64,000 bases of DNA from the NCBI GenBank assembly GCA_041488095.1, contig JBGPOP010000002.1, positions 62,001 through 126,000 of the forward strand, written 5' to 3'. This document shows positions 50,980-59,445 of this stretch, piece by piece. Below the pieces are notes generated by a model. The model did not search any database and was not told the DNA's origin. It saw only the letters and a list, made by a program, of their open reading frames with translations. The position numbers and the translations under genes are program-made. Numbering within the stretch: position 1 is the stretch's first letter; each line of letters opens with the position of its first letter. This DNA comes from DASYPQ01 sp041488095 (GTDB lineage: Bacteria; Planctomycetota; UBA1135; GCA-002686595).

Positions 50980-51311
50980 TCTCCACACCCAAGCCCTAGG
51001 GTGATCGAGACACCTACCCTGAATGGTGGTCGGAGCAGCCTGCTGCCCCGGCACTGCGCTGGGTCGGGGCCGGAATCCGCCGCGCAGTGGCCACGGGGGC
51101 AGTCTCTTTCTCGGGAAGCCGCAGGCCGTCGAGGCCGGCCCAGGGCTCACCCATCCCGGCCGGGGGGGATCCGCATTTCCACTTTTCCTGGCGCCGCCCG
51201 CAAGCTAGACTCCGCCCGTTCATTCAACCCGCTCGGATTGCTGTCCCATTGGTTTTACCAACGGAACGTGCTCATCCTCGCAATTGAAATCAGATCGAAA
51301 GGTAGAACCAC
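50980..51311 (+). other. 332-nt intergenic leader of the RRM gene
   Basis: No coding sequence is supported here. It holds a TAGACT -10-like box (51206-51211) 100 nt before the RRM gene, then a notably AT-richer leader with a small hairpin TTGGT-TTT-ACCAA (51249-51261) and GAAAGG before the ATG. A long leader is usual for cold-inducible RNA-binding protein genes. No convincing terminator for the BMC group was found. Confidence 0.45.
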
Positions 51312-51647
51312 ATGGGAACGAAACTGTACGTCGGAAATCTCAGCTACAACTCCACGGAAGCCGGCCTGCGCGCCGCCTTTGAAGCCGACGGGCGCCAAGT
51401 GCGCGAAGTCGCGCTGATCACGGACCGCGAGACCGGACGCCCGAAGGGCTTCGCATTCATCCAGATGGGCTCCGAGAAGGACGCCCAGGCCGCGATCGCG
51501 GCGCTCGACGGCAAGGAGCTCGACGGCCGCGCGATCAAGGTCAACGAAGCGCAGGAAAGACCCGCGGGCGGTCGCACTGGCGGCGGCGGCGGTGGTGGTG
51601 GCCGGGGCGGCTACGGTGGTGGCGATCGCGGCGACCGGCGCTACTAG
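51312..51647 (+). CDS. RRM-type glycine-rich RNA-binding protein
   Basis: A 111-residue protein with one RRM: RNP2 is KLYVGNLSYN and RNP1 is KGFAFIQMG (the canonical form is RGFGFVxM). The usual helices follow (TEAGLRAAFEADG, DAQAAIAALDGKELDG). The C-terminus is a Gly/Arg-rich tail. Such single-RRM proteins bind single-stranded RNA and are often cold-induced. It stands between the BMC genes and the DUF711 gene, with its own promoter and terminator, so it is probably not part of the compartment. Confidence 0.93.
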   Translation: MGTKLYVGNLSYNSTEAGLRAAFEADGRQVREVALITDRETGRPKGFAFIQMGSEKDAQAAIAALDGKELDGRAIKVNEAQERPAGGRTGGGGGGGGRGGYGGGDRGDRRY

Positions 51648-51698
51648 CTTCGGCATGGCACTCGGCGCGTCACGCGCCGTGCTGTCCGCTCGAACAAG

Positions 51699-51744
51699 GA
51701 ATCCGCCGCCCCGGCTCGCGAGAGCCTGGCGGCGGATTCTCTTT
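51699..51744 (+). terminator. Rho-independent terminator after the RRM gene
   Basis: A 12-bp perfect stem, GAATCCGCCGCC (51699-51710) and GGCGGCGGATTC (51728-51739), is followed by TCTTT. Confidence 0.8.
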
Positions 51745-51816
51745 GGAAAGGCAGTCCCCGGGGGCGGAGATCGGCGAGGTCCGGCCCTCTCGACCTGCGG
51801 ATCCTCACCGCGCTGC

Positions 51817-51822
51817 TAGACT
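51817..51822 (+). promoter_or_regulatory. TAGACT -10-like box before the DUF711 gene
   Basis: TAGACT ends 9 nt before GTG 51832, so transcription from it would start at or next to the start codon, giving a leaderless mRNA. It indicates that DUF711 is transcribed apart from the shell genes. Confidence 0.4.
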
Positions 51823-51831
51823 TCTCGCCGC

Positions 51832-53196
51832 GTGGCCTTCACCGACCAGGAGATCCTCGAAACCGTCCGGATGATCGAGCTCGAGACGCTCGACATCCGC
51901 ACCACGACGCTCGGCATCAACCTCCTCGATTGCGCCGACCCCGACCTCGAGAGCGCCTGCGAGAAGATCTACGCGAAGATCCTCCATCACGCCAAGAACC
52001 TCGTCGCCGTCGCCAACTCGATCCAGACCGACTACGGCATCCCGATCGTCAACAAGCGCATCGCGACGACCCCCATCTCGCTCGTCGCCGCCGCTTCGAA
52101 TGCCCGCGACCTCACGCCCTTCGCGCGCGCCATGGACGCTGCCGCCGCGGCCGTCGGCGTCGATTTCATCGGCGGCTTCTCCGCCTTCGTGCACAAGGGC
52201 TTCACGAACTCCGACCGCGCCCTGTTCGACTCCATCCCAGCCGCGCTCGCCGAGACCGAGCACGTCTGCTCCTCCGTCTCCCTGGCGAGCACCCGCGCCG
52301 GCATCAACATGGACGCCGTCAACCGCTTCGCCGGAGTCGTCCTTGCGACCGCGGACAAGACCGCCGACCGGGGCGCGATCGGCTGCGCCAAGCTCGTGTG
52401 CTTCTGCAACGCCGTCGAGGACAACCCCTTCGTTGCCGGCGCCCACCTCGGCATCGGCGAGCCCGAGACCGTCCTCAACGTCGGCGTTTCGGGCCCCGGC
52501 GCCGTCCGCTCGGCGCTCGCGCGCCTCGGGCCCGAGGCCGACCTCCTCTCCGTCGCCGAGACCGTCAAGCGCACCGCGTTCAAGATCACGCGCATGGGCG
52601 AGCTCGTCGGACGCGAGGCCGCTCGGCGCCTCGGCACCTCCTTCGGCATCGTCGACGTCTCCCTCGCGCCCACCCCCGCCGTCGGCGACTCCGTCGCGGA
52701 CATCCTCGAGATCATCGGCGTCGATCGCACGGGCGCGCCGGGCACAACCGCCGTCCTGGCACTGCTCACCGACGCCGTGAAGAAGGGCGGCGCGATGGCG
52801 TCCTCCAGCGTCGGTGGCCTCTCGGGCGCGTTCATCCCCGTCTCCGAGGACGCCGGCATGGTCCGCGCCGTCGCGGAGGGCGCTCTCTCCCTGGCCAAGC
52901 TCGGGGAGATGACCGCCGTGTGCTCGGTCGGCCTCGACATGGTCGCCGTGCCCGGCGATACGCCCGCTGCGACGATCGCGGGCATCATCGCCGACCAGAT
53001 GGCGATCGGCATGATCAACGGCAAGACCACCGCCGTGCGGATCATCCCCGTCCCTGGCAAGAGGCCGAACGAGACCGTGGAGTGGGGCGGCCTGCTCGGC
53101 ACGGCCATCGTGCAGGACCCCGGGCGCTTCAGCTGCGGCGTACTCTTCGCACGCGGCGGTCGGATCCCGGCGCCGATCCAGAGCTACAGGAACTAG
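51832..53196 (+). CDS. DUF711/UPF0210 (PFL-like) protein
   Basis: A full-length 454-residue member of DUF711 (PF05167, UPF0210). Conserved blocks run in order: IPIVNKRIATTPISLVAAAS, VDFIGGFSAFVHKGF, GINMDAVNRFAGVV, CFCNAVEDNPFVAGAHLGIG, LNVGVSGPGAVRSALARLG, VDVSLAPTPAVGDSVADILE, GGLSGAFIPVSEDAGMVRAV, VCSVGLDMVAVPGDT and MINGKTTAVRIIPVPGK. The family is structurally related to the pyruvate formate-lyase/ribonucleotide reductase-type barrel, but its reaction is not established. I see no C-terminal glycyl-radical motif and no activase gene. It is the usual partner of the UPF0237 ACT protein, here the fusion at 50455. GTG 51832 is the start. It is a candidate for the unknown chemistry of this locus. 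Confidence 0.93.
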   Translation: MAFTDQEILETVRMIELETLDIRTTTLGINLLDCADPDLESACEKIYAKILHHAKNLVAVANSIQTDYGIPIVNKRIATTPISLVAAASNARDLTPFARAMDAAAAAVGVDFIGGFSAFVHKGFTNSDRALFDSIPAALAETEHVCSSVSLASTRAGINMDAVNRFAGVVLATADKTADRGAIGCAKLVCFCNAVEDNPFVAGAHLGIGEPETVLNVGVSGPGAVRSALARLGPEADLLSVAETVKRTAFKITRMGELVGREAARRLGTSFGIVDVSLAPTPAVGDSVADILEIIGVDRTGAPGTTAVLALLTDAVKKGGAMASSSVGGLSGAFIPVSEDAGMVRAVAEGALSLAKLGEMTAVCSVGLDMVAVPGDTPAATIAGIIADQMAIGMINGKTTAVRIIPVPGKRPNETVEWGGLLGTAIVQDPGRFSCGVLFARGGRIPAPIQSYRN

Positions 53197-53229
53197 CACG
53201 CCAGCGCGATCCGTATCCTGATCGAGCTC

Positions 53230-54945
53230 ATGACGAACGGGCGACATCGATCGCGCGCGGCTTCCCGCGCGTGCGCCCTGGTGCTCGGGCTCATGGTGCT
53301 CGGGTCCGCTCTCCTGCGAACGAGCGGGATCGACTACCTGCTGCCCGAGGTGATGAACCGCGACGGCTTGGTGATCATCCGGCAGATCGAGTTCTTCCGC
53401 AGCCACGAGCACATGCCCGCGAAGTGGGAGTGGTGGTACACCGCCTATCCCCACCTGATGGCGCGGATCGCCTCGCTCTGGCCTGCGGTGGAGGTCGGGA
53501 AAGGCCAAGCCCTGAGTCTCGAACAGCACCTGCAGCTCGCCCGGGCGCCTTGGGTCCAGGTGCGGATCCTTTCGGTGGTCCTCTCCCTGCTCGCCGTCCC
53601 GGGGACCTACCTGCTGGCCCGCCGCTTCCTCGATCGCATGAGCTCGCTCTTCGCCGCCGGGCTGGTGGCCACGAGCCTCCATCACATCTGTCTCTCGATC
53701 CAGGAGAAGCCCCATGCCGCGGCCACGAGCTTCGTTCTCCTCGCGCTGCTCGCCGCCTTGAGGCTCAGGCGGCGGCCGGACGTCCTCTCGTACTTCCTGT
53801 GCGGGCTCACCGCCGCCCTGGCCGTCGGCATCCTCCACAACGGAATCATCTGCCTGCTTCCCCTGGCCGCCGCCTTCCTGCTGCGCGACCGGCGCGAGAT
53901 CCGGGTTTCGAAGGGGTGGATCGCGATCCCGATCGCGATGGTCGCCCTGTCGACGAGGCTCTTCTACCCGTTTCTCTTCGAGGGGATCCGGGGTCCCGCT
54001 CTCCCCGCACAGGCCGGCGCGGATCTCCTCAGCCTGTTCCAGGGCGCACCCTGCCTGCGGATCCTCGGTGCGCTGTGGGGTCTCGACCCGCTGCTCGTGA
54101 CCGCGGCGTCCGCGGGGGTCCTCCTGTGGTCGTTCCGCGCGCGGCCGGACGGCGCGCGGATCCTCGACGCCGTCCGCGGCGACCTCGCCGTGCTCCTGGC
54201 CCTCGTGCTTCCCTATCTGCTCGTCCTCGGCCTGTTCCAGGGCACGCTCGTGCGCTTCCTCCTGCCGCTCCTTCCCGTGCTCGCCTGCGCTGCGGGATTC
54301 GCGTTCTCGCGCGCCTCGAGTGTCTGCTTCTCGAGACTGCGATCCGGTCGGCTGCACGCCTCGCTCAGCGCCGCGCTGGGGGCGGCGCTGCTCGCCGTTC
54401 CCCTCTGGCCCGCATGGCATTTCGCGCGCATCCGTCGCCAGCCCGGCCCGTTGGCGGAGGCCGCGCGCTGGATCGCCCTGAACGTGGACCCCCGCGAGGT
54501 CGTCGTCGTCGTGCCGCACTACGATGTGCCGCTCCTCCCCACCCGCGAGGCGATCGCGGAGAACGCGCGCCTCCCGTACCGGACGATCTGGTCGGAGTAC
54601 CTGGCCCGGGCATCCCCCGAGAGCCTCGAGGGGACTCGTCGACCGATTCTGGTCGAGCCCGGCGACCGACCCGATGCGCGGCTCCAGCTGATGAGAGACC
54701 CGCTCGCCTACCTCCACCGCTGGGGCGCCCGCTATGCGGTCCTCGATCTGTCGGGTGGAGGCGCGGAACTCCTGCGCGGCAAGGCGAGCCGATCTGCCCG
54801 TTTCTCTCCAGCCCGACACGACGACGATCGCGACCGAGGCATGGTGCTCTTCGGAACGGGCTACGATCCGCTGGCACCCACCGCGTGGTCGATCCTGCGC
54901 TCGCGCGCGCTGGGCACGACGGTCGAGATCTACCGGCTGCCCTGA
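53230..54945 (+). CDS. GT-C-type membrane glycosyltransferase
   Basis: A 571-residue membrane protein with about ten or eleven hydrophobic segments (residues about 15-400) and a soluble C-terminal part (about 410-571). The first loop has PEVMNRDGLVIIRQIEFFRS, with an Asp in the position typical of PMT/ArnT-like GT-C enzymes. AWVQVRILSVVLSLLAVPGTYLLARRF-type helices follow it. It probably moves a sugar from polyprenyl phosphate at the outer membrane face. A TATCCT box lies at 53215-53220, 15 nt from the ATG. Substrate and acceptor are unknown. Confidence 0.68.
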   Translation: MTNGRHRSRAASRACALVLGLMVLGSALLRTSGIDYLLPEVMNRDGLVIIRQIEFFRSHEHMPAKWEWWYTAYPHLMARIASLWPAVEVGKGQALSLEQHLQLARAPWVQVRILSVVLSLLAVPGTYLLARRFLDRMSSLFAAGLVATSLHHICLSIQEKPHAAATSFVLLALLAALRLRRRPDVLSYFLCGLTAALAVGILHNGIICLLPLAAAFLLRDRREIRVSKGWIAIPIAMVALSTRLFYPFLFEGIRGPALPAQAGADLLSLFQGAPCLRILGALWGLDPLLVTAASAGVLLWSFRARPDGARILDAVRGDLAVLLALVLPYLLVLGLFQGTLVRFLLPLLPVLACAAGFAFSRASSVCFSRLRSGRLHASLSAALGAALLAVPLWPAWHFARIRRQPGPLAEAARWIALNVDPREVVVVVPHYDVPLLPTREAIAENARLPYRTIWSEYLARASPESLEGTRRPILVEPGDRPDARLQLMRDPLAYLHRWGARYAVLDLSGGGAELLRGKASRSARFSPARHDDDRDRGMVLFGTGYDPLAPTAWSILRSRALGTTVEIYRLP

Positions 54946-55205
54946 GCCGGTCACCCTCCTTCTTGTCGCGGTGGAAAGGAATTCCAGTTCCGCGAGCCGG
55001 GGCGGTTTGTCGCCGGCCCGCCAGGGGTTCATCGAGGTGCCTGGAGGGGGTCCCTGGAAGTTCCTGCCCCGGCCCGTGAAAGGACATCCGCGTTGCTCTC
55101 AAGCAGCCTGTCCTGCGCGCTCGAACAGTCATCCTGCCCGCGCTCGCCGGCCCCGGTCCGGCCAGGCGCCCCACCCATCGCTCCCCCGACCCCCACAGTG
55201 AGCTC

Positions 55206-56714
55206 GTGAAGAAGAGGATTCTGCTCGTCGAGAGGGCCGAGGAGACGCGCGCCCAGCTGCTGAAGGCGATCGGCTCCCGGTGCGACCTCTTCGCTGTCTC
55301 GAGCGCCGAGGAGGCCATCGAAGCCTGCCGGACCGTCGGTCCTTTCGCCGTGGCTGTGGCCGAGCACGGTCCGCCCGAAGTGAGCGCGTTCGATCTCTTG
55401 CGGCGCGTCAGCGAGAGCTGGCCGGAGACCGTGGGCCTGCTGATCGCACCCGAGGCCGATGCCACCGCGGCGGCGCGCGCCATCAAGGAGCCCCACGTCT
55501 TCCGCTGCGTGACCAGGCCCTGCGACCCGGCCGCGCTGCTTTCCGCGGTCGATGCCGCGCTCTCGCGACACGAGGAGGTCGAGCGCGCCGAGGCGTTCTC
55601 CGAAGAGCTCGTGTTCGCCAAAGAGTCGATGGAGAGCATCACCGGGCTCCTCGAGGAGCGCATGGAGCGGCAGACCGTCGCGCTGCGGCGCCTGCACCGG
55701 TTCGCGGTGGATCTCAACGGCGCGCGCTCGACGCGCGAGATCGCCCGCCTCGCTGCTGTGACGGCCAGCGACGTCCTGCGGGGCCGCGGCGTCCATGTCC
55801 AGCTCTGGGAAGCCGCGTGCGGAGGGGAGGACGTCGGAGTCGGAGCGGGAGGGGAGATGTCCCCCTCCATGCACCGCATGGCGATCGCGACCCAGGACGG
55901 CGAGATCGGCGAGATCTGCGTCGACCTCGACAGCCCGCGCGGCGAGAGGCTTTCGGCGGTGGAGACGAGCCTGCTCGCATCGATCAGCTCCTCGGTGGCC
56001 GTCGCGGTGCACCACGAGCTGTCACGCCGCGATCTCGACCTGGCCCAACACGCGACCATCCTGGCTCTCGCGAGGCTGGCCGAGCGGCGCGACATGGAGA
56101 CCGGCCAGCATCTCGAACGCGTCGCGGGCTACTGCCGGCTCATCGCGGAGGGCATGCGCACGCTCGGCCGGGGCTTGGGGACGATCACCGACGCCTTCAT
56201 CGAAAACCTCGTGTCCTCCAGCCCCCTGCACGACATCGGCAAGGTCGGCATCCCCGATTCGATCCTCCTGAAGCCGGGTCGTCTCACACCCGAGGAATGG
56301 GTGATCATGAAGACCCACGCCGAGATCGGAGGATCGACGCTCGATAGCGTCATCCACGAGGCCGGCACGCCCGGCTTCCTGACCATGGGCCGCGACATCG
56401 CCTGGTGTCACCACGAGAAGTGGGACGGGACGGGCTACCCGCGCGGCCTGAAGGGCGAGGAGATCCCGCTCTGCGCCCGCATCGTCGCGTTGGCCGACGT
56501 CTACGACGCGTTGACGACGGTGCGCCCCTACAAGGATGCATGGCCGCACTCCGAGGCGGTCGAGTGGATCCTCTCGCGCTCCGGAGCCCACTTCGACCCC
56601 GACGTGGTCTCCGCCTTCGCCGCTCGACGGGACGAGGCTGACCGGATCCGGGCCACGCTGGCGGACAAGGCGGTCGATCCTCGCGAGGGGTCCCTCGAGT
56701 TCGCGAAGATCTGA
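55206..56714 (+). CDS. HD-GYP protein with degenerate receiver and GAF-like domain
   Basis: The 502-residue protein has an N-terminal receiver-like domain (about 1-120) whose acidic pocket is VERAEE and whose phosphorylation site is Glu (VAVAEHGPP) rather than Asp, so it is probably not phosphorylated. A coiled coil (about 120-165) and a GAF-like domain (about 165-275) follow. The HD-GYP domain (about 285-480) is intact: HDIGKVGIPDSILLKPGRLT, KTHAEIGGSTL, HHEKWDGTGYPRGLKGEEIP and ADVYDALTTVRPYK. HD-GYP enzymes hydrolyse cyclic di-GMP. GTG 55206 is the start. Its stop is 1 nt from the convergent gene. Confidence 0.87.
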   Translation: MKKRILLVERAEETRAQLLKAIGSRCDLFAVSSAEEAIEACRTVGPFAVAVAEHGPPEVSAFDLLRRVSESWPETVGLLIAPEADATAAARAIKEPHVFRCVTRPCDPAALLSAVDAALSRHEEVERAEAFSEELVFAKESMESITGLLEERMERQTVALRRLHRFAVDLNGARSTREIARLAAVTASDVLRGRGVHVQLWEAACGGEDVGVGAGGEMSPSMHRMAIATQDGEIGEICVDLDSPRGERLSAVETSLLASISSSVAVAVHHELSRRDLDLAQHATILALARLAERRDMETGQHLERVAGYCRLIAEGMRTLGRGLGTITDAFIENLVSSSPLHDIGKVGIPDSILLKPGRLTPEEWVIMKTHAEIGGSTLDSVIHEAGTPGFLTMGRDIAWCHHEKWDGTGYPRGLKGEEIPLCARIVALADVYDALTTVRPYKDAWPHSEAVEWILSRSGAHFDPDVVSAFAARRDEADRIRATLADKAVDPREGSLEFAKI

Positions 56715-56715
56715 G

Positions 56716-57741
56716 CTACTCGGCGGGGAACGCCCAATTCGCGCGCAGCGCGTCCGCGACCGCGCGCCGGACCCGGGTGGGCGCGAGGCGGCTCTCTCGC
56801 AACGCCGGCGAGCGCTCGGCGAACTCCTCGAGATCCTCCGTCCCGAACCACAGCTCGGGCGAGGGGCCGTCCGCGTCCTGCGTGCGCCATGCGGCAGACG
56901 CAGCGGGATCGGAGCCTTCGATCTCGTTCAACCTCGCGGTGAGAGCCGCGAGGTCGGGCCGGGGCAGCGCACGGCGCGTGACCAGCTCGAACCACGACAA
57001 CGTCGAGAGCAGGAAGCGGTAGGTCGCTCCCCCGGCCGCGCGTCCGATCGCCAGCACGCGGTCGGCTCGCGTGCCGCCGAAGAGAGCGTGGCGCCCCGGA
57101 TCGAAACGCGCGCCCGGGCGCCCTTCCCACACGCACAGGTCGAGGTGCACGATCTCGTCGCGCTCCGCGGCGGAGAGCGCCGCGCGGTCGGCGCGCAGAT
57201 CCTCGACCTCGGGCCTCCACAGGTCCGTGTACTCCTCCAGGTCGCCGTCGAGCATCGCCGGTAGACGCTCGACGATCTCGGAGAGCACCAGCGTGTGCCT
57301 CTCCCGCGCGTCGAGTCCGCGAAAGCGTCCGCTCCAGGGCGAACGGACGGGATCGGCGAGGTTCGTGATCGTGGCGTCGAGGCGGAAGGCCTCCTCGCTC
57401 GGCACCTGGAAGAAATCGCCCGCGGCGGCCGTTTCCAGGAGGCGCCTCTCCCGCGCGAGCGCCAGGTCGGGCCGGCGCACGGCGAACATCGCGCATGCGC
57501 CGTCGGTGTCGAAGTGGTTGTTGGCGATCGCGCGGCAGCCCGCGGCGAGCCGTGCGCGCTCCTCCGGCGGGAGGCGCGCGAAGGCGAGCGCGATGCCCGT
57601 GGAAAGGTCGTGACGCAGCTCGCGCGGCGTCTGGTTCCCTGGCCAGTGCGAGAGGTTGAGGCCGGGCTGGCCCCAGGCGCCGTCGACGCTGATGAGGCGC
57701 TCCTCGCTCCGCCCGCCGACGACGGTGAGGGGCAGGTCCAT
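56716..57741 (-). CDS. Conserved hypothetical protein with NHFDTDG motif
   Basis: A 341-residue, probably cytoplasmic protein. The clearest element is IANNHFDTDGACAMFAVRRP (about residues 89-108), which resembles the metal-binding DHH/HD-type motif of phosphoesterases, but the rest does not match RecJ-like enzymes that I know. Other blocks are SHWPGNQTPRELRHDLSTGI, HTLVLSEIVERLPAML and TYRFLLSTLSWFELVTRR. It may belong to an uncharacterised family (DUF6687 is a guess from memory). Downstream, on the same strand, are the two TPR genes transcribed towards it. Confidence 0.6.
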   Translation of the reverse strand: MDLPLTVVGGRSEERLISVDGAWGQPGLNLSHWPGNQTPRELRHDLSTGIALAFARLPPEERARLAAGCRAIANNHFDTDGACAMFAVRRPDLALARERRLLETAAAGDFFQVPSEEAFRLDATITNLADPVRSPWSGRFRGLDARERHTLVLSEIVERLPAMLDGDLEEYTDLWRPEVEDLRADRAALSAAERDEIVHLDLCVWEGRPGARFDPGRHALFGGTRADRVLAIGRAAGGATYRFLLSTLSWFELVTRRALPRPDLAALTARLNEIEGSDPAASAAWRTQDADGPSPELWFGTEDLEEFAERSPALRESRLAPTRVRRAVADALRANWAFPAE

Positions 57742-57759
57742 CCTCGCGGCGCGGGCGCG

Positions 57760-59445
57760 CTACTCGCGCTTCTCGCCCCTCTCGAGCTTGGCGAGGTTGT
57801 TCTTCGAGTCCTTCAAGGTGGTCCGGTACAGCGCGCGCAGGTCCGCAGGCAGGTCCTTGCGCAGCAGCTCGATCTCCGCCCGCTCGGCGGCCTTCTTGTA
57901 CATCTCCTTGGCGCGCTCGAGGTCGCGGTCCAGGTAGTAGTGCAGGATCACGGCCGCGTCGTTGAGGTAGGCGGGATTGTCCGGCTCGATCTCCAGCGCC
58001 TTGGAGTAGGCCTTCCAGGACTTTTCCAACCACTCCAGGGCCTGCTTCCTGTCCTCGGGTCGCTCGCTCTTCGAGAGCGGCGCGGCGGCGTCGCGCCAGA
58101 ACAGCCCGGCGTTGCTCCAGTAGCGCGACACCTCGGGCGAGACGCTCGACTGGATCTCGGAGAGCTCCGCTGCCTCGGCGTTGCGGTCCTCGCGCGAGCA
58201 CCAGCCGGCCAGGAAGTCGAGGATGCGCAGGTTGAGGTCCAGGTTCGCCCCGATCGACGCGACGAGATCGCTCGGGCTCTCGTCCCAATACCGCCGCAGC
58301 GCCGCGACCGCTCCTTCGTAGTCCTGGCGGTGGTAGCGCGAGAGCGCGATGTAGAACCACGAGTTGACGTAGGCCGGAACCTTCGCCACGGCGGCGGTGA
58401 ACGCTTCGTCGGCCCCCTCGTACTGTTTCTGGTCGTAGCGCGCCCAGCCCAACCACCAGGTGAGCGCAGCGATCTCGGGCGCCCCAGCGGCAGGGCGGGC
58501 GGCGAGAGCCTTGGACGCGGATTCGAGACAGGCGAGAAAGCGTTCGCCGCCGAGCACCCCGTGGATCTGCGGCATGTCGACCAGCGCCGGCTTCCAGGAC
58601 ATCGCCTCGGCGTATTCGCGTTGTGCCTCGTCGAGCTTCTGCTTCCACACATAGGTGTGGCCGAGGTCGACGTGAATCCGCGCGAGCGTCTCGACCCTGG
58701 CCGGGTCCTCGGGGCGCCCGAGCAGCTCTGCCGCGCGGGCGAAGGCGGACCGCGCGGTCTCCCAGTGCCCGTCCGCATCGGACTTGCGCGCCGGGTCGTC
58801 CTTGGCGCCGCTGAACTGCGACAGGGCCACGCGCCCGAGCATGAAGTGCGCGTCCGGGTTCTTGGGCTCCCTCTGCACCGCGCGCTCGGCCGCGGGGCGG
58901 GCCAGGTCGAGCTTCCGGCCGTACCAGGCCGCTTCGGCGAGCGGCAGGAAGGCGTCGCGCGCGAGCTCGGGATCGGCATGGACGGCGCGGTCGAGGTACT
59001 GCACCGCATCGTCGAGAGACATCTGGACCGCCGCACCGCCGACGTTCGACGCCATGTAGCCGCGGGCCTTGAGCGCGAAGGCCATCCCGTAGAGGTAGTC
59101 GATCGCCGGTCCCTTCGCACCGGCCTTGTCGAGCGCATCGATCGCGTTGAGCGAGTCGTTGATCCGCCCCTGGTCCATCCAGCTCCGGATCACCCACGTC
59201 CTCGTGCGCAGCGAATCGCCGTCCTGGGCTGCCGCGTCCTCGAAGATCTTCTGTGCTTCCGCCGAGCGCCCGGCCTCCAGGGCCTCGCGACCGCGCGCGA
59301 TCAGGTCGCCGATCGTGTCGGGCGCATCGGGCGTACGGGTCGCATCGGGCACACTGGGGGCTTCCGGGACGGAGCGGCAGGTGGCCGCGATCGCCGTCGA
59401 CCCGAGCAGGAATCCGAGAAGAGGGAGCTTGAAGAGGAGCCTCAT
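57760..59445 (-). CDS. Exported TPR protein
   Basis: The 561-residue product has a signal peptide (MRLLFKLPLLGFLLGSTAIA) followed by ATC, a poor lipobox, so it may be secreted or a lipoprotein. The remainder is TPR repeats throughout (EALEAGRSAEAQKIFEDAAA, YVNSWFYIALSRYHRQDYEG, SWKAYSKALEIEPDNPAYLN) and it ends in a Lys/Glu tail. TPRs mediate protein contacts in the periplasm. ATG 59445 overlaps the stop of the preceding TPR gene (ATGA). No partner is identified. Confidence 0.68.
   Translation of the reverse strand: MRLLFKLPLLGFLLGSTAIAATCRSVPEAPSVPDATRTPDAPDTIGDLIARGREALEAGRSAEAQKIFEDAAAQDGDSLRTRTWVIRSWMDQGRINDSLNAIDALDKAGAKGPAIDYLYGMAFALKARGYMASNVGGAAVQMSLDDAVQYLDRAVHADPELARDAFLPLAEAAWYGRKLDLARPAAERAVQREPKNPDAHFMLGRVALSQFSGAKDDPARKSDADGHWETARSAFARAAELLGRPEDPARVETLARIHVDLGHTYVWKQKLDEAQREYAEAMSWKPALVDMPQIHGVLGGERFLACLESASKALAARPAAGAPEIAALTWWLGWARYDQKQYEGADEAFTAAVAKVPAYVNSWFYIALSRYHRQDYEGAVAALRRYWDESPSDLVASIGANLDLNLRILDFLAGWCSREDRNAEAAELSEIQSSVSPEVSRYWSNAGLFWRDAAAPLSKSERPEDRKQALEWLEKSWKAYSKALEIEPDNPAYLNDAAVILHYYLDRDLERAKEMYKKAAERAEIELLRKDLPADLRALYRTTLKDSKNNLAKLERGEKRE

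Noticed and set aside
51832..53196. Glycyl-radical enzyme of a GRM-type microcompartment
   Set aside because: No glycyl-radical motif at the C-terminus, no activase gene, and the conserved blocks are those of DUF711, whose radical chemistry is not established.
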